Positions 8,604 to 16,693 of a DNA stretch of 48,024 nucleotides are shown piece by piece. The notes under the pieces were generated by a model that was not told where the DNA came from, searched no databases, and saw nothing but the letters and a program-made list of their open reading frames with translations. The position numbers and the translations under genes are program-made. Source of the stretch: Chloroflexota bacterium (GTDB lineage Bacteria; Chloroflexota; Dehalococcoidia; Dehalococcoidales; JACQON01); assembly GCA_016202545.1 (NCBI GenBank), contig JACQON010000029.1:1-48024 (forward strand), given 5' to 3'. The stretch's first letter is position 1. Each line of letters opens with the position of its first letter.

Positions 8604-9920
8604 TCATTTATATCTCTTCACCTCAAAACGGTAGAGCTTGACCGGCTCATCGGGGGCTATGCCCGCCTTGCGGCAGCAGATTTCAATCTGCTGCTCCACG
8701 GTATCCACCCCTTCCAGGTCGGGGAGGAGCAGCCCCCGCCTGAAGCCGCACTCCACTATGCAACCGTACCGGCAGGGCTCCAGTTGGTCCCGGCCTGATA
8801 CCGGCTCGGGCCGGGTCAGGACATCCACGCTGTACTCTAGGTCTGCAAGCTCGCCGGGGGCGATGGGAGGAAAGCGCGGGTCCCTGGTTGCCGAGCTGAT
8901 GGCATTGACGATTATCTCCTCAGCCGCGTTCTTGGTCATCGGCTCCAGGGTGCCGATGCAGCCCCGCAGCTCTCCGAGCTTATGGATGGAGACAAAGACT
9001 CCGGCCCTCTCTTTCATCTGCGGGGTAAGCTCCGCCGGCGGCTGAATTACCTTGCCCTCCCTGACATATTTCTCCACGGTATCTTTGGCCAGCTTGACCA
9101 GCGGATGCGTCTTCTTTCCGGGCACGATGACGCCGGCGTAGCCGACCACGCTGGAGTAATCGCCGGTGGTGTCACCGCTGGTCTGGTATTTCACCAGCTC
9201 CGCCCGCGTCGCCCCGAGCTCTCTGGCGGCGGAGATGAGGCAGACCGCCGGCGCATAGCCGCACATGGATATGTTCAGCCTGGCAATCCGCTCCAGCAGT
9301 CCATCCCCGTCCAGCTCCAGGATGGCCTCTATCGCCCGGGTATCCTTCTCCCTGGCCGCCTCCTGAGACTCATAGTGGGTCATATCGCTGGAGGCGATGA
9401 TGGCCACCTCTCTCCCTGACTGCTTAATGGCCGCGGCAAGCTCCCTGCCGATTTGCTTGCACGCCTCGCCGGTGGCGTCAGCCAGGACGATGGGGACTAT
9501 CATGACATCGCTCTTTAAGTGCTGCAGAAAGGGTATTTGCACCTCGATGGAGTGCTCATACTGGTGGGCCAGGCTATCCTCCTGCAGGCAACTGGATGCG
9601 GCCAGAATCCTCTTGCCCAGCTCCGAATCGATTTTGACGTCGCCCAGGGGCGTGCGCCATGCCCCCTGGGTCATGATGCTGAATGGCTTTCCCCTGCCGG
9701 TATGGTTGGGCCCCAGGATGATGAAGGTATCCTTAAGCTCGACCCTGGACATGACCGCTCCCGCCACCGGCCCGGAGTAGATATACCCGGCATGGGGCGA
9801 AAGCAGGCCGACGGCGTCTTGCTTTTCCGCCTTTTTGTCAATCATCCTGTCAAGCATCGCCCGAAGCTCAGCGGGCGATGCCGGATAGAACTGCCCGGCT
9901 ACGGCTGGACTTCTAAGCAC
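8604..9920 (-). CDS. AmmeMemoRadiSam system proteins B and A, fused (Memo-AMMECR1)
   Basis: A two-domain protein. Residues about 1-265 form a Memo domain (protein B) with [11 protein letters not shown] at the start, [16 protein letters not shown] and [11 protein letters not shown], which hold the likely metal-binding histidines. Residues about 270-438 form an AMMECR1 domain (protein A) with its signature [11 protein letters not shown] prefer the GTG at 9920: GGAGG lies five bases upstream and the protein then begins [14 protein letters not shown], as family members do. An ATG at 9935 is possible. The gene overlaps the end of the radical SAM gene, so the two are coupled. The biochemical role of this conserved trio is not settled. 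Confidence 0.9.
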   Translation of the reverse strand: MLRSPAVAGQFYPASPAELRAMLDRMIDKKAEKQDAVGLLSPHAGYIYSGPVAGAVMSRVELKDTFIILGPNHTGRGKPFSIMTQGAWRTPLGDVKIDSELGKRILAASSCLQEDSLAHQYEHSIEVQIPFLQHLKSDVMIVPIVLADATGEACKQIGRELAAAIKQSGREVAIIASSDMTHYESQEAAREKDTRAIEAILELDGDGLLERIARLNISMCGYAPAVCLISAARELGATRAELVKYQTSGDTTGDYSSVVGYAGVIVPGKKTHPLVKLAKDTVEKYVREGKVIQPPAELTPQMKERAGVFVSIHKLGELRGCIGTLEPMTKNAAEEIIVNAISSATRDPRFPPIAPGELADLEYSVDVLTRPEPVSGRDQLEPCRYGCIVECGFRRGLLLPDLEGVDTVEQQIEICCRKAGIAPDEPVKLYRFEVKRYK

Positions 9921-10968
9921 GGCGACCTCCACCATCCGGCGTCCTGAAATTGAGCTCCGCCCCGCAAGACTTGCAGCTTGAGTCCTTCAAGCCCACCGCC
10001 GTGGTCTGGTAGCCAAACCTCTGCACCACCTGCCTGCCGCAGGAATAGCAGAGAGTGCTCTCACTGTGGTGACCGGGGATATTGCCGGCGTAGACAAACT
10101 TAAGTCCCGCCCTTTTCCCAATCTCATAAGCATGCTCAATGGTGGAAATGGGGGTCGGCGGCAAACTCGTCATATTATACTGGGGGTAGAACCGGGTCAC
10201 GTGCCACGGGGTCAGCTCGCCCAGCTTTTCGCTTATCCAGCCGGCGATTCCCTCAAGCTGCTGGTCATCATCATTCATGGTGGGTATGATGTTGGTCACC
10301 ACCTCAACATGCATATTCCACTTATGTTTAGCCCGCTCGGCTACCTCAAGGATGCCCTGCCAGTGGCTTATCCTGGCCAGGCTGCGGTAGAAGGCATCGG
10401 AGAAGCCCTTGACATCCACACGCCAGGCACCCAGGTAAGGCCCGAGCTCGTCCAGCGCCTCCGGGGTCATGTAGCCGTTGGTCACGTAGACGGTGTACAG
10501 GCCGTTTTCCCTGGCCAGCCTGGCTGAGTCAAGGGTATATTCAAACCACATCGTCGGCTCATTATACGTCCAGGCGATGCCCTGGCAACCGTAGCGCCCG
10601 GCCAGCTCTACGGCCTGCTGCGGCGATATCTCCCTGGAGTTGCGCCACGGCTGGTCATCAGAGGGGCAGGAGATTTCCCAGTTCTGGCAGCCCTGGCAGT
10701 GGAAGTTGCACCCCCAGCCGCCCAGGGAAAAGACCTGGGTGCCGGGGAAGAAATGGAACAGGGGCTTCTTCTCAATGGGGTCGGCGGCCACCGAGGATGC
10801 CTGAGCGTAGTTCATGCTGTACAGGACGCCGTCACGGTTGCGGTACATGCGGCAGACGCCGGACTTATCAGGATTTATTATGCAGCGCCACTGGCAGATA
10901 TTGCAGCGCACCCGCAAGCCGGGGAGCTTTTCATAAAGCATCGCTTCACGCATGGCCACCGCTCTCAT
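9913..10968 (-). CDS. AmmeMemoRadiSam system radical SAM enzyme
   Basis: Radical S-adenosylmethionine enzyme related to pyruvate formate-lyase activases. The 4Fe-4S motif is C87NFHC91QGC94. An N-terminal cysteine set (C22, C25, C29, C39) and a C-terminal zinc-ribbon-like part (CYSCG, then CKSCGAE) flank the core. These additions and the neighbouring Memo-AMMECR1 gene identify the AmmeMemoRadiSam family. Length is 351 residues. Translation may begin at 10968 or at the ATG at 10953, which gives the family-typical start [10 protein letters not shown]. The substrate is unknown. Confidence 0.92.
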   Translation of the reverse strand: MRAVAMREAMLYEKLPGLRVRCNICQWRCIINPDKSGVCRMYRNRDGVLYSMNYAQASSVAADPIEKKPLFHFFPGTQVFSLGGWGCNFHCQGCQNWEISCPSDDQPWRNSREISPQQAVELAGRYGCQGIAWTYNEPTMWFEYTLDSARLARENGLYTVYVTNGYMTPEALDELGPYLGAWRVDVKGFSDAFYRSLARISHWQGILEVAERAKHKWNMHVEVVTNIIPTMNDDDQQLEGIAGWISEKLGELTPWHVTRFYPQYNMTSLPPTPISTIEHAYEIGKRAGLKFVYAGNIPGHHSESTLCYSCGRQVVQRFGYQTTAVGLKDSSCKSCGAELNFRTPDGGGRRA

Positions 10969-10997
10969 ATCCGCCCCCGTTAAGTCCTGTTAAGTTA

Positions 10998-11003
10998 ATT
11001 ATA
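10998..11003 (-). promoter_or_regulatory. Likely -10 of AmmeMemoRadiSam operon
   Basis: On the minus strand a perfect TATAAT lies about 30 bases upstream of the radical SAM gene. No convincing -35 is present at 16-18 bases, so the promoter would rely on the -10 or on an activator. Confidence 0.4.
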
Positions 11004-11045
11004 ACACTGGATGAAGAGCAATTGCAGGCAGGTTGAGCAAGAGGC

Positions 11046-13586
11046 CTAGCACTTGGTATACCCGCAGCCGCGGCAGACGAAGCAGCCCTCCTGATAGACG
11101 AGCAGGCTGCCGCAGTCAGGGCACTGCCCGGCTAGATTCCTGGCCGGGCCAAGGTCATGACCGTGGTCGTGGGGTCCAGACTTCGGCTTATCGGCGGCGC
11201 CACTTACATGCCTCTCCAGCACGCCGGCAATAGCATCGGCGCAGGAGAGCACCGACTTACCCCCCTCCCAGGCAATAGACGGGCAGCGGATGCCGCGGAG
11301 CTGCTTCACTATCGAGGCGGCGTCCAGGCCTGACCTCAGCGCCAGGGAGATGAGCCTGCTTATAGCTTCAAGCTGGGCTGAAGCGCAGCCTCCGGACTTG
11401 CCCAGGGTAGAAAAGACCTCGCAAATCCCCTGCTCATCCGAGTTTACCGTCACGTAGATACTGCCGCAGCCGGTGGTCACCTTCTCGGTCATGCCGGTGG
11501 TGGATTTTGGCCGCCTCCGCGGCGTCAGCGCAGCGCTGTCGGGCTTGGCCGCCTCGCCGGTGCTCAATACCTGGCTATCGCGGCTGCGGTCCCTGTAGAT
11601 GGTTATTCCCTTCAGCCCAAGCTCATAGGCCAGCTTATATACTTTGGCCACGTCATCCTGAGTGGCTTCGTGGGGAAAGTTGACCGTCTTGGATACCGCG
11701 TTGTGGGTGGACTTCTGAAAGGCGGCCTGCATCCTGACATGCCACTCGGGGCTAATATCATGGGCGGTGACGAACAGCCGCTTGACCTGGTCGGGGACGC
11801 CTTCCAGGGTGCCGAGCCGGGCGCCGGCGGCCAGCTCTTGCATAAGCTCATCGGAGTGGAAGCCTTCACGCCTGGCGGCATCCTCAAAATGGGGGTTCAC
11901 CTCCAGCATCCGGTCGCCATCGAGGATATTCCTGGTGTAGCTCAGGGCGAACAGCGGCTCGATGCCGCTGGAGCAGCCGGCGATGATGCTCAGGGTGCCG
12001 GTGGGGGCGATAGTGGTGCAGGTGGCATTTCTCAGCCCGGGGCCACCGGGGACGTCATAGACACTGCCAGCGAAGGCGGGGAAGGCGCCGCGCTCCCCGG
12101 CCAGCTCCGCCGAAGCTTTGCAGGCCTCTTCGTTTATGAAGCGCATGACACCGGCGGCGACCCCCAGCGCCTCTTCAGAGTCATAGGGGATGCCCATCTG
12201 GATGAGCATGTCGGCGAAGCCCATCACCCCCAGCCCAATCTTCCTGGTCTTCCTGGTCATCTCGGCAATCTGGGGCAGGGGGAACTTGTTGACGTCAATG
12301 ACGTTGTCCAGGAACCTGACCGCCAGCTGCACCGTCCTGGCCAGCCTGGCGTAATCAACCTGGGTGGTTTCCCCTTCCTTCCGCAGCATCCTGGCCAGGT
12401 TGATGGAGCCCAAATTACATGATTCATAGGGCAGCAGGGGCTGCTCGCCGCAGGGATTGGTGCTCTCGATTTTGCCCAGGTGGGGAGTGGGGTTGTCCTG
12501 GTTTATCCGGTCAATGAAAACGACGCCAGGGTCGCCCGTCTTCCAGGCCATCTCCACTATCCTATCAAACACCTCTCTGGCATTGCGCCTGCCCTGCACC
12601 TCTCCGGTGCGCGGGTTTATCACGTCATAATCGGCGCCAGCCTTGACCGCCTCCATAAACCCGGCGGTCAACGCCACCGAGATGTTGAAGTTGGTGAAAG
12701 CGGCAGGGTCTTTCTTGGCAGTTATGAACTCCATGATGTCAGGGTGGTCAACCCGCAGTATGCCCATATTCGCCCCGCGCCGCATCCCTCCCTGCTTGAT
12801 GACATCGGTGGCGGTATCAAAGGCCCTCATAAAAGAGACCGGCCCGCTGGCTACCCCTCCGGTGGAGCCTACTCGGTCCCTTTCCGGCCTCAGCCTGGAG
12901 AAAGAGAAGCCGGTGCCGCCGCCGCTCTTATGGATGAGGGCGGTATACTTTACCGCATCAAAGATGGCCTCCATGGAGTCCTCGATGGGCAGGACGAAGC
13001 AGGCCGAAAGCTGCCCCAGCTCCCTGCCGGCATTCATCAGCGTGGGCGAGTTAGGCAGGAACTCCAGATTGGCCATCAACCGGTAGAACTCCTCCTCCCA
13101 GCAGGCAACATCAGCCTCAGCGTTATAGATAGACTCGGCAGAAGCGATAGTGCGGGCGACGCGGCGGAACAGCTCCTCCGGGGTTTCGATGACCTGTCCT
13201 TCTTTATCCTTGGTAAGATACCGCTTTTTCAGCACATGGCGGGCATTCTCAGTAATGTCTATGGCAGTGCTGGCCACGGTCTTCGTCCTGGCGGGCATGG
13301 CTAACTCCTTTCGTGGCTGAACCTCTTCAGCCAGGATATCTCTAATCAATGCGTGAATCCTGGAATCGCTGGGCTGGCGCTTATGGTGACGTGACTGCTG
13401 CGGCACCAGGTCTTCCATCCCGGGCAGAGGGCTTTGACTGCCCAGGCGCTCAATCACCTGGCTGGTAAGGCGCTCTATCTTCTCCCTGTCGCGCAAGCCC
13501 ATGGACTCGGCATCAGCTACCACCGCCCTGAGGATTTCAGTGCTCTCGGCAGGGGTTAACCGCTTCCTGGCTAACTCTTCACTCAT
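11046..13586 (-). CDS. nrdJ: Adenosylcobalamin-dependent ribonucleotide reductase, copy 1 (class II)
   Basis: Makes deoxyribonucleotides with vitamin B12 and no oxygen requirement. The 846-residue protein has the class II core with SACFVLPIEDS, GTGFSFSRLRP, and the thiyl-radical Cys379 in NPCGEQ followed by YESCNLGSINL. After the barrel come a TSCPD domain (about 715-800) and a C-terminal zinc-finger tail CPDCGS...CRGCGYTKC that supplies redox cysteines. I see no clear ATP-cone at the N-terminus. The start overlaps the end of nrdR by eight bases, so both are expressed from the nrdR promoter. A second, shorter class II enzyme lies at 19727-21838. Confidence 0.95.
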   Translation of the reverse strand: MSEELARKRLTPAESTEILRAVVADAESMGLRDREKIERLTSQVIERLGSQSPLPGMEDLVPQQSRHHKRQPSDSRIHALIRDILAEEVQPRKELAMPARTKTVASTAIDITENARHVLKKRYLTKDKEGQVIETPEELFRRVARTIASAESIYNAEADVACWEEEFYRLMANLEFLPNSPTLMNAGRELGQLSACFVLPIEDSMEAIFDAVKYTALIHKSGGGTGFSFSRLRPERDRVGSTGGVASGPVSFMRAFDTATDVIKQGGMRRGANMGILRVDHPDIMEFITAKKDPAAFTNFNISVALTAGFMEAVKAGADYDVINPRTGEVQGRRNAREVFDRIVEMAWKTGDPGVVFIDRINQDNPTPHLGKIESTNPCGEQPLLPYESCNLGSINLARMLRKEGETTQVDYARLARTVQLAVRFLDNVIDVNKFPLPQIAEMTRKTRKIGLGVMGFADMLIQMGIPYDSEEALGVAAGVMRFINEEACKASAELAGERGAFPAFAGSVYDVPGGPGLRNATCTTIAPTGTLSIIAGCSSGIEPLFALSYTRNILDGDRMLEVNPHFEDAARREGFHSDELMQELAAGARLGTLEGVPDQVKRLFVTAHDISPEWHVRMQAAFQKSTHNAVSKTVNFPHEATQDDVAKVYKLAYELGLKGITIYRDRSRDSQVLSTGEAAKPDSAALTPRRRPKSTTGMTEKVTTGCGSIYVTVNSDEQGICEVFSTLGKSGGCASAQLEAISRLISLALRSGLDAASIVKQLRGIRCPSIAWEGGKSVLSCADAIAGVLERHVSGAADKPKSGPHDHGHDLGPARNLAGQCPDCGSLLVYQEGCFVCRGCGYTKC

Positions 13587-14127
13587 TCCGGCCGCCTCGC
13601 TGGGTCTTAGCTGGGGTCACCATCTCCACTTGCTCATCGGGGAGCAGAGGCAGCTGGCCGGCCGGGCGGGGCCTTTCCGTCTGACCGTCAACCAGGTTAT
13701 CTATCTCCTGTTTAAGCGCCGTAATGTCAGTGAACTCCCGGTAGACGCTGGCAAAGCGGATATAGGCGATGTAGTCCAGGCGCTTTAGCCTTGCCATCAC
13801 CCTATCGCCGATAATGGCGCTGGGTATCTCCGCCCTGTTCATCTGGTAAAGCTCGGCCTCTATGTCATCCACGAGCTTCTCCACGGCGCCGGCAGGCAGG
13901 GGCCGCTTCTCACATGCCTTGCGGATGCCGGTCAGCAGCTTGTCGCGGTCGAACCCCTCCCGCCGTTTGTCCTTCTTGATGATGAACAGGCTGGCTGGCT
14001 GCGGCCGCTCATAGGTAGTAAAGCGGGCGCCACAGCTCAAACACTGCCGCCGGCGCCGTATGCCGTCGCCGGCATCGCGAGAGTCTATCACCCGGGAGTC
14101 AAGGTAACTGCAATAGGGACAGCGCAT
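13579..14127 (-). CDS. nrdR: Transcriptional repressor NrdR
   Basis: Nucleotide-sensing repressor of ribonucleotide reductase genes. The N-terminal zinc ribbon is C3PYC6 and C31LSC34, followed by the conserved RFTTYER; an ATP-cone domain follows (about residues 48-135). At 182 residues it is slightly longer than usual because of a low-complexity C-terminal tail. It is the first gene of a two-gene unit with nrdJ. Its promoter contains a good match to an NrdR box, which points to autoregulation of the nrdR-nrdJ unit. Confidence 0.96.
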   Translation of the reverse strand: MRCPYCSYLDSRVIDSRDAGDGIRRRRQCLSCGARFTTYERPQPASLFIIKKDKRREGFDRDKLLTGIRKACEKRPLPAGAVEKLVDDIEAELYQMNRAEIPSAIIGDRVMARLKRLDYIAYIRFASVYREFTDITALKQEIDNLVDGQTERPRPAGQLPLLPDEQVEMVTPAKTQRGGRNE

Positions 14128-14156
14128 CTAACTCCTACCCATAGTATAGCGAGACA

Positions 14157-14185
14157 AGGATAATACAATATGTAGTGGTTGTCAA
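14157..14185 (-). promoter_or_regulatory. Promoter of nrdR-nrdJ
   Basis: On the minus strand a perfect -35 TTGACA (14180-14185) is followed after 17 bases by TATCCT (14157-14162). The predicted start of transcription is about 20 bases before the nrdR ATG. An overlapping TATTAT at 14160-14165 has only 14-base spacing. Confidence 0.7.
14163..14178. promoter_or_regulatory. NrdR-box match in the nrdR promoter
   Basis: ATACAATATGTAGTGG on the plus strand agrees with the published NrdR-box pattern (acaCwAtATaTwGTgt) at 13 of 16 positions, including all the most conserved ones. It fills the spacer between -35 and -10, where a bound repressor would block polymerase. A second, poorer match (10 of 16) lies at 14137-14152; its phasing does not fit a typical box pair well. 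Confidence 0.65.
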
Positions 14186-14205
14186 GTCACGCCGTTGAAT
14201 GGTCG

Positions 14206-14288
14206 GGCGGCCATTTCGGGAGAAAAAGCGTGGTTTTCAGGCAAAGCCGGCCCAGCCCTTTGCCACCGACTGCGGCTAAATGGCCGCC
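14206..14288. repeat. Nested inverted repeat, structured intergenic element
   Basis: An 11-bp perfect inverted repeat GGCGGCCATTT/AAATGGCCGCC (14206-14216 and 14278-14288) encloses a 7-bp one, GGCAAAG/CTTTGCC (14240-14246 and 14258-14264). It starts five bases after the CoA-transferase gene ends and lies upstream of the nrdR promoter. In the minus direction a run of five T follows the inner stem, so it may end transcription of the CoA-transferase gene. It is not an adenosylcobalamin riboswitch as far as I can see. Confidence 0.6.
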
Positions 14289-14293
14289 AGCGG

Positions 14294-15649
14294 TCACCTG
14301 AGCCGGCCCGCCGTCCCTCTGGTTATGAAATTGGCCTTTCTGGCAGCCTCCTCAAGCTCATCACGAAAATCGGGGTGAGCGATGGAGATGAGCAGCTTTG
14401 CCCTTTCCCAGGTGGCCCTGCCCTTGAGGTTGACCGCCCCGAACTCGGTCACGATGTAGCACACATCGGCGGCGGGCACGGTGACGATGTCGCCCAGCTC
14501 CAGGGCAGGCATTATATTGGATACCAGCCGGCCGTCTTTCTCCTGTCGCGTGGAGCGGAGGCAGATGATGGCCCTGCCTCCTGGCGACATATAAGCCCCC
14601 CGCGTCCACTCCAGCTGGCCGCCGGTGCCGCTGATTTGACGATAGCCAGCCGACTCGGAGCAGACCTGGCCACGCAGGTCCACCTTGAGGGCGCCGTTTA
14701 CCGCCACCTGCTTTCTATTCTGAGCGATGATATGAGGATTATGGGTATACTCGGAAGGAAAGCCGGCTACCGCCGGGTTGCGGTCGATGAAGTCATACAG
14801 CCTTCTTGAGCCAACGGCGCAGCAGTGCACCGCCTTGCCGGGATTAAGGGTCTTCTTCCGGCCGGTGGCTATCCCGGCCTCGATAAGGGCCGCCATGCTG
14901 TCAGGAAATAGGCCGGTGTGTATCCCCAGGTCTTTGAGGCCGCGCTTCACCAGCAGCTCGCCCACGATGTTGGGGATGGCGCCCAGGCCTAGCTGGATAG
15001 TAGCCCCGTCCTCGATAAGGTCGGCTGCATGTCCGGCTATTTCCTCATCGACCCTGGTTGCCTGGACCGGGGGGAGCTCGGCTATCGGGTATTCCCTGTT
15101 TTCCACTATGTATTCCACCTGCGAGATGTGCACCGCCTCGTCATAGCCGCCGTATACCCACGGCTGCGACTCGTTGACCTCAACCACCACGGTGCGGGCA
15201 ACGTCGCATATCGCCCGGTGATAGCTGATGGACGGCCCGAAGTTGAAATAGCCGCGCTTGTCCACGGGCGTTACCTCGAGAAAGGCGATGTCCACCTCGT
15301 CTTTAAGGTTCTCCCGGTAGATTCTGGGCATCTCGCCGAGGTTAGACGGCAGATGGGAGCAAAGTCCCATGTTGTGGTACTTTCTCTCCGCCGCCGAAAG
15401 CTGCCATGAGTTGTAGATGAAGTGCTCCTGCGCCGGGTCCGCCTTGAGCACCTGGGGCTCGGTCAGGGCCGCCCAGGCCCGAATCTTGACCCCGCTGAGC
15501 TCGCTGGCCCGCCGGGCCAGCTTCTCATCTATCAGCAGGGGGAAGCCGCAGTAGTAGCCATAGTCAACCCACATCCCAGGCTTCACCAGTCCGGCGGCTT
15601 CCTCGGATGAGATAAGCTTCCTTCGATACTCGGTGCGACCGTCCATCAT
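14294..15649 (-). CDS. Acetyl-CoA hydrolase/4-hydroxybutyrate CoA-transferase family protein, catalytic Glu missing
   Basis: A 451-residue protein colinear with family members such as 4-hydroxybutyrate CoA-transferase. Recognisable are EVNESQPWVYGG, IQLGLGAIPNIV, GAYMSPGGRAI, TEFGAVNLKG and the C-terminal IAHPDFRDEL. At the position of the catalytic glutamate (IHSE or IHTE in active enzymes, Glu238 in the clostridial enzyme), this protein reads IHTG, with Gly246 encoded by GGC. The usual glutamyl-CoA intermediate could not form there. The ATG at 15649 follows an excellent ribosome site (AAGGAGGG, 15653-15660); a start 39 bases upstream is ruled out. Function may be altered or lost. Confidence 0.85.
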   Translation of the reverse strand: MMDGRTEYRRKLISSEEAAGLVKPGMWVDYGYYCGFPLLIDEKLARRASELSGVKIRAWAALTEPQVLKADPAQEHFIYNSWQLSAAERKYHNMGLCSHLPSNLGEMPRIYRENLKDEVDIAFLEVTPVDKRGYFNFGPSISYHRAICDVARTVVVEVNESQPWVYGGYDEAVHISQVEYIVENREYPIAELPPVQATRVDEEIAGHAADLIEDGATIQLGLGAIPNIVGELLVKRGLKDLGIHTGLFPDSMAALIEAGIATGRKKTLNPGKAVHCCAVGSRRLYDFIDRNPAVAGFPSEYTHNPHIIAQNRKQVAVNGALKVDLRGQVCSESAGYRQISGTGGQLEWTRGAYMSPGGRAIICLRSTRQEKDGRLVSNIMPALELGDIVTVPAADVCYIVTEFGAVNLKGRATWERAKLLISIAHPDFRDELEEAARKANFITRGTAGRLR

Positions 15650-15693
15650 TTGCCCTCCTTCGGTCACAGATAGGCCCAACCACCTCAACCGCC

Positions 15694-15699
15694 ATTATA
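15694..15699 (-). promoter_or_regulatory. Likely -10 of the CoA-transferase gene
   Basis: A perfect TATAAT on the minus strand, 44 bases upstream of the start codon. The best -35 candidate, TTCACG, is 18 bases further upstream and matches at 4 of 6 positions. Confidence 0.45.
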
Positions 15700-15757
15700 G
15701 CCTATTCCCGGCTTTGCCGTGAAACAGGCCGGCGAAGCTAAGGCCACGGCTCAACTC

Positions 15758-15786
15758 TTGATATTTCAGCCTGACTCGGCTATTAT
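15758..15786 (+). promoter_or_regulatory. Promoter of the small Cys protein gene
   Basis: TTGATA (15758-15763), a 17-base spacer, then TATTAT (15781-15786), both 5 of 6 to consensus. Transcription would start near 15793, which excludes an upstream start codon at 15719 and supports the ATG at 15830. Confidence 0.7.
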
Positions 15787-15829
15787 ATTGAGTAAGCAGG
15801 GGTGGAGCCAATATCGAGAGGGGCCGGAT

Positions 15830-16138
15830 ATGGGTGATATTCTGGATGAAACTTATGCCCTGGTTCAGTGCAAGGAGTGTCCGTGGTACAAAGCCTGCAT
15901 GCTGCCGATGAGGTTCACCGCTGAGGACATCCGCCGGCAACTGGAATCATCGTCACCCCAGGAAGCGTCGCAATTCGCCAGCCTCGGCCTGCAAAACCTC
16001 CTCTCCAGCATGGCCGCCGCCGCCCAGAACTCGCTGCTGGAGGGATGCCCCATCTTCATCAACCGGTTGCGCACCAGCCCCAGGCTCGCCCAACGCCTGA
16101 AGGAAATAATGCAGACCTGGGGCGAAGAGGAGAAATAG
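15830..16138 (+). CDS. Small four-cysteine protein of unknown function
   Basis: 102 residues from the ATG that follows a strong promoter and a GAGAGGGG ribosome site. Near the N-terminus is C14-x2-C17-x5-C23 (QCKECPWYKAC), and a fourth Cys lies near residue 73 in LLEGCPIF. The four could bind a metal or a Fe-S cluster. The middle is helical and Ser/Ala/Leu-rich. It is followed after 36 bases by the shikimate-kinase-like gene on the same strand, so they are probably co-transcribed. I do not recognise the family. Confidence 0.65.
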   Translation: MGDILDETYALVQCKECPWYKACMLPMRFTAEDIRRQLESSSPQEASQFASLGLQNLLSSMAAAAQNSLLEGCPIFINRLRTSPRLAQRLKEIMQTWGEEEK

Positions 16139-16174
16139 TCCTCGGCCACCTGTCCGGCACCTTCGAGGGCGCTC

Positions 16175-16693
16175 ATGAAGAACCAGAGCATCGTCTTGAT
16201 TGGCATGGCTGGAGTAGGCAAGTCCACCATGGGTATGGCGCTGTCCAGGTCCCTGGGTTTCGATTTCATCGACCTGGACGATTACATAGAGCAAAAAGAC
16301 GGCAGGAAACTGCAGGAAATCATCGATGCCGAGGGTGAACAGAGTTTCCTCCAGCTTGAGAAGCGCAGCATGCGCCAGTTGGATTTGGACCGGAAGGTGG
16401 TGGCCCCCGGAGGCAGCATCATCTACCACCCCGACCTCATGGAGTACCTCAGACAGCGCGCCACGGTAGTTCACCTGGATGACTCCCTGGAAAACATCGA
16501 GGCAAGGCTGAGGAGCGCCAACACCAGGGGCATAGTGGGACTGAGGAGCAAATCGCTGAGGCAGATATATGAGGAAAGAAGTCCCCTCTATTCCAGGTAC
16601 GCTCACTTCACCCTGGATTGCCGGGGCAAATCGCTGGCTGAAGTGGCCAGGGAGCTTCTGAACCGCCTGGAGTTAAGAGAACAGGCTCTATAG
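16175..16693 (+). CDS. Shikimate kinase-like P-loop kinase
   Basis: 172 residues with the shikimate kinase fold: Walker A GMAGVGKST at 10-18, FIDLDDYIE with Asp33 and Asp35, and the lid segment IYEERSPLYSRYA. Two substrate-binding features of true shikimate kinases are changed. The Arg of the GE..FR motif is Leu59 (GEQSFLQLE), and the GGG loop is GGS (79-81). No aro genes are adjacent. It may phosphorylate a different small molecule. The gene converges on the GcvT-SHMT gene: the two stop codons share the palindrome CTATAG, giving a six-base overlap. Confidence 0.8.
   Translation: MKNQSIVLIGMAGVGKSTMGMALSRSLGFDFIDLDDYIEQKDGRKLQEIIDAEGEQSFLQLEKRSMRQLDLDRKVVAPGGSIIYHPDLMEYLRQRATVVHLDDSLENIEARLRSANTRGIVGLRSKSLRQIYEERSPLYSRYAHFTLDCRGKSLAEVARELLNRLELREQAL

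Noticed and set aside
14206-14288. Adenosylcobalamin riboswitch upstream of the B12-dependent reductase
   Set aside because: No B12-box sequence is recognisable; the region is a simple nested inverted repeat.
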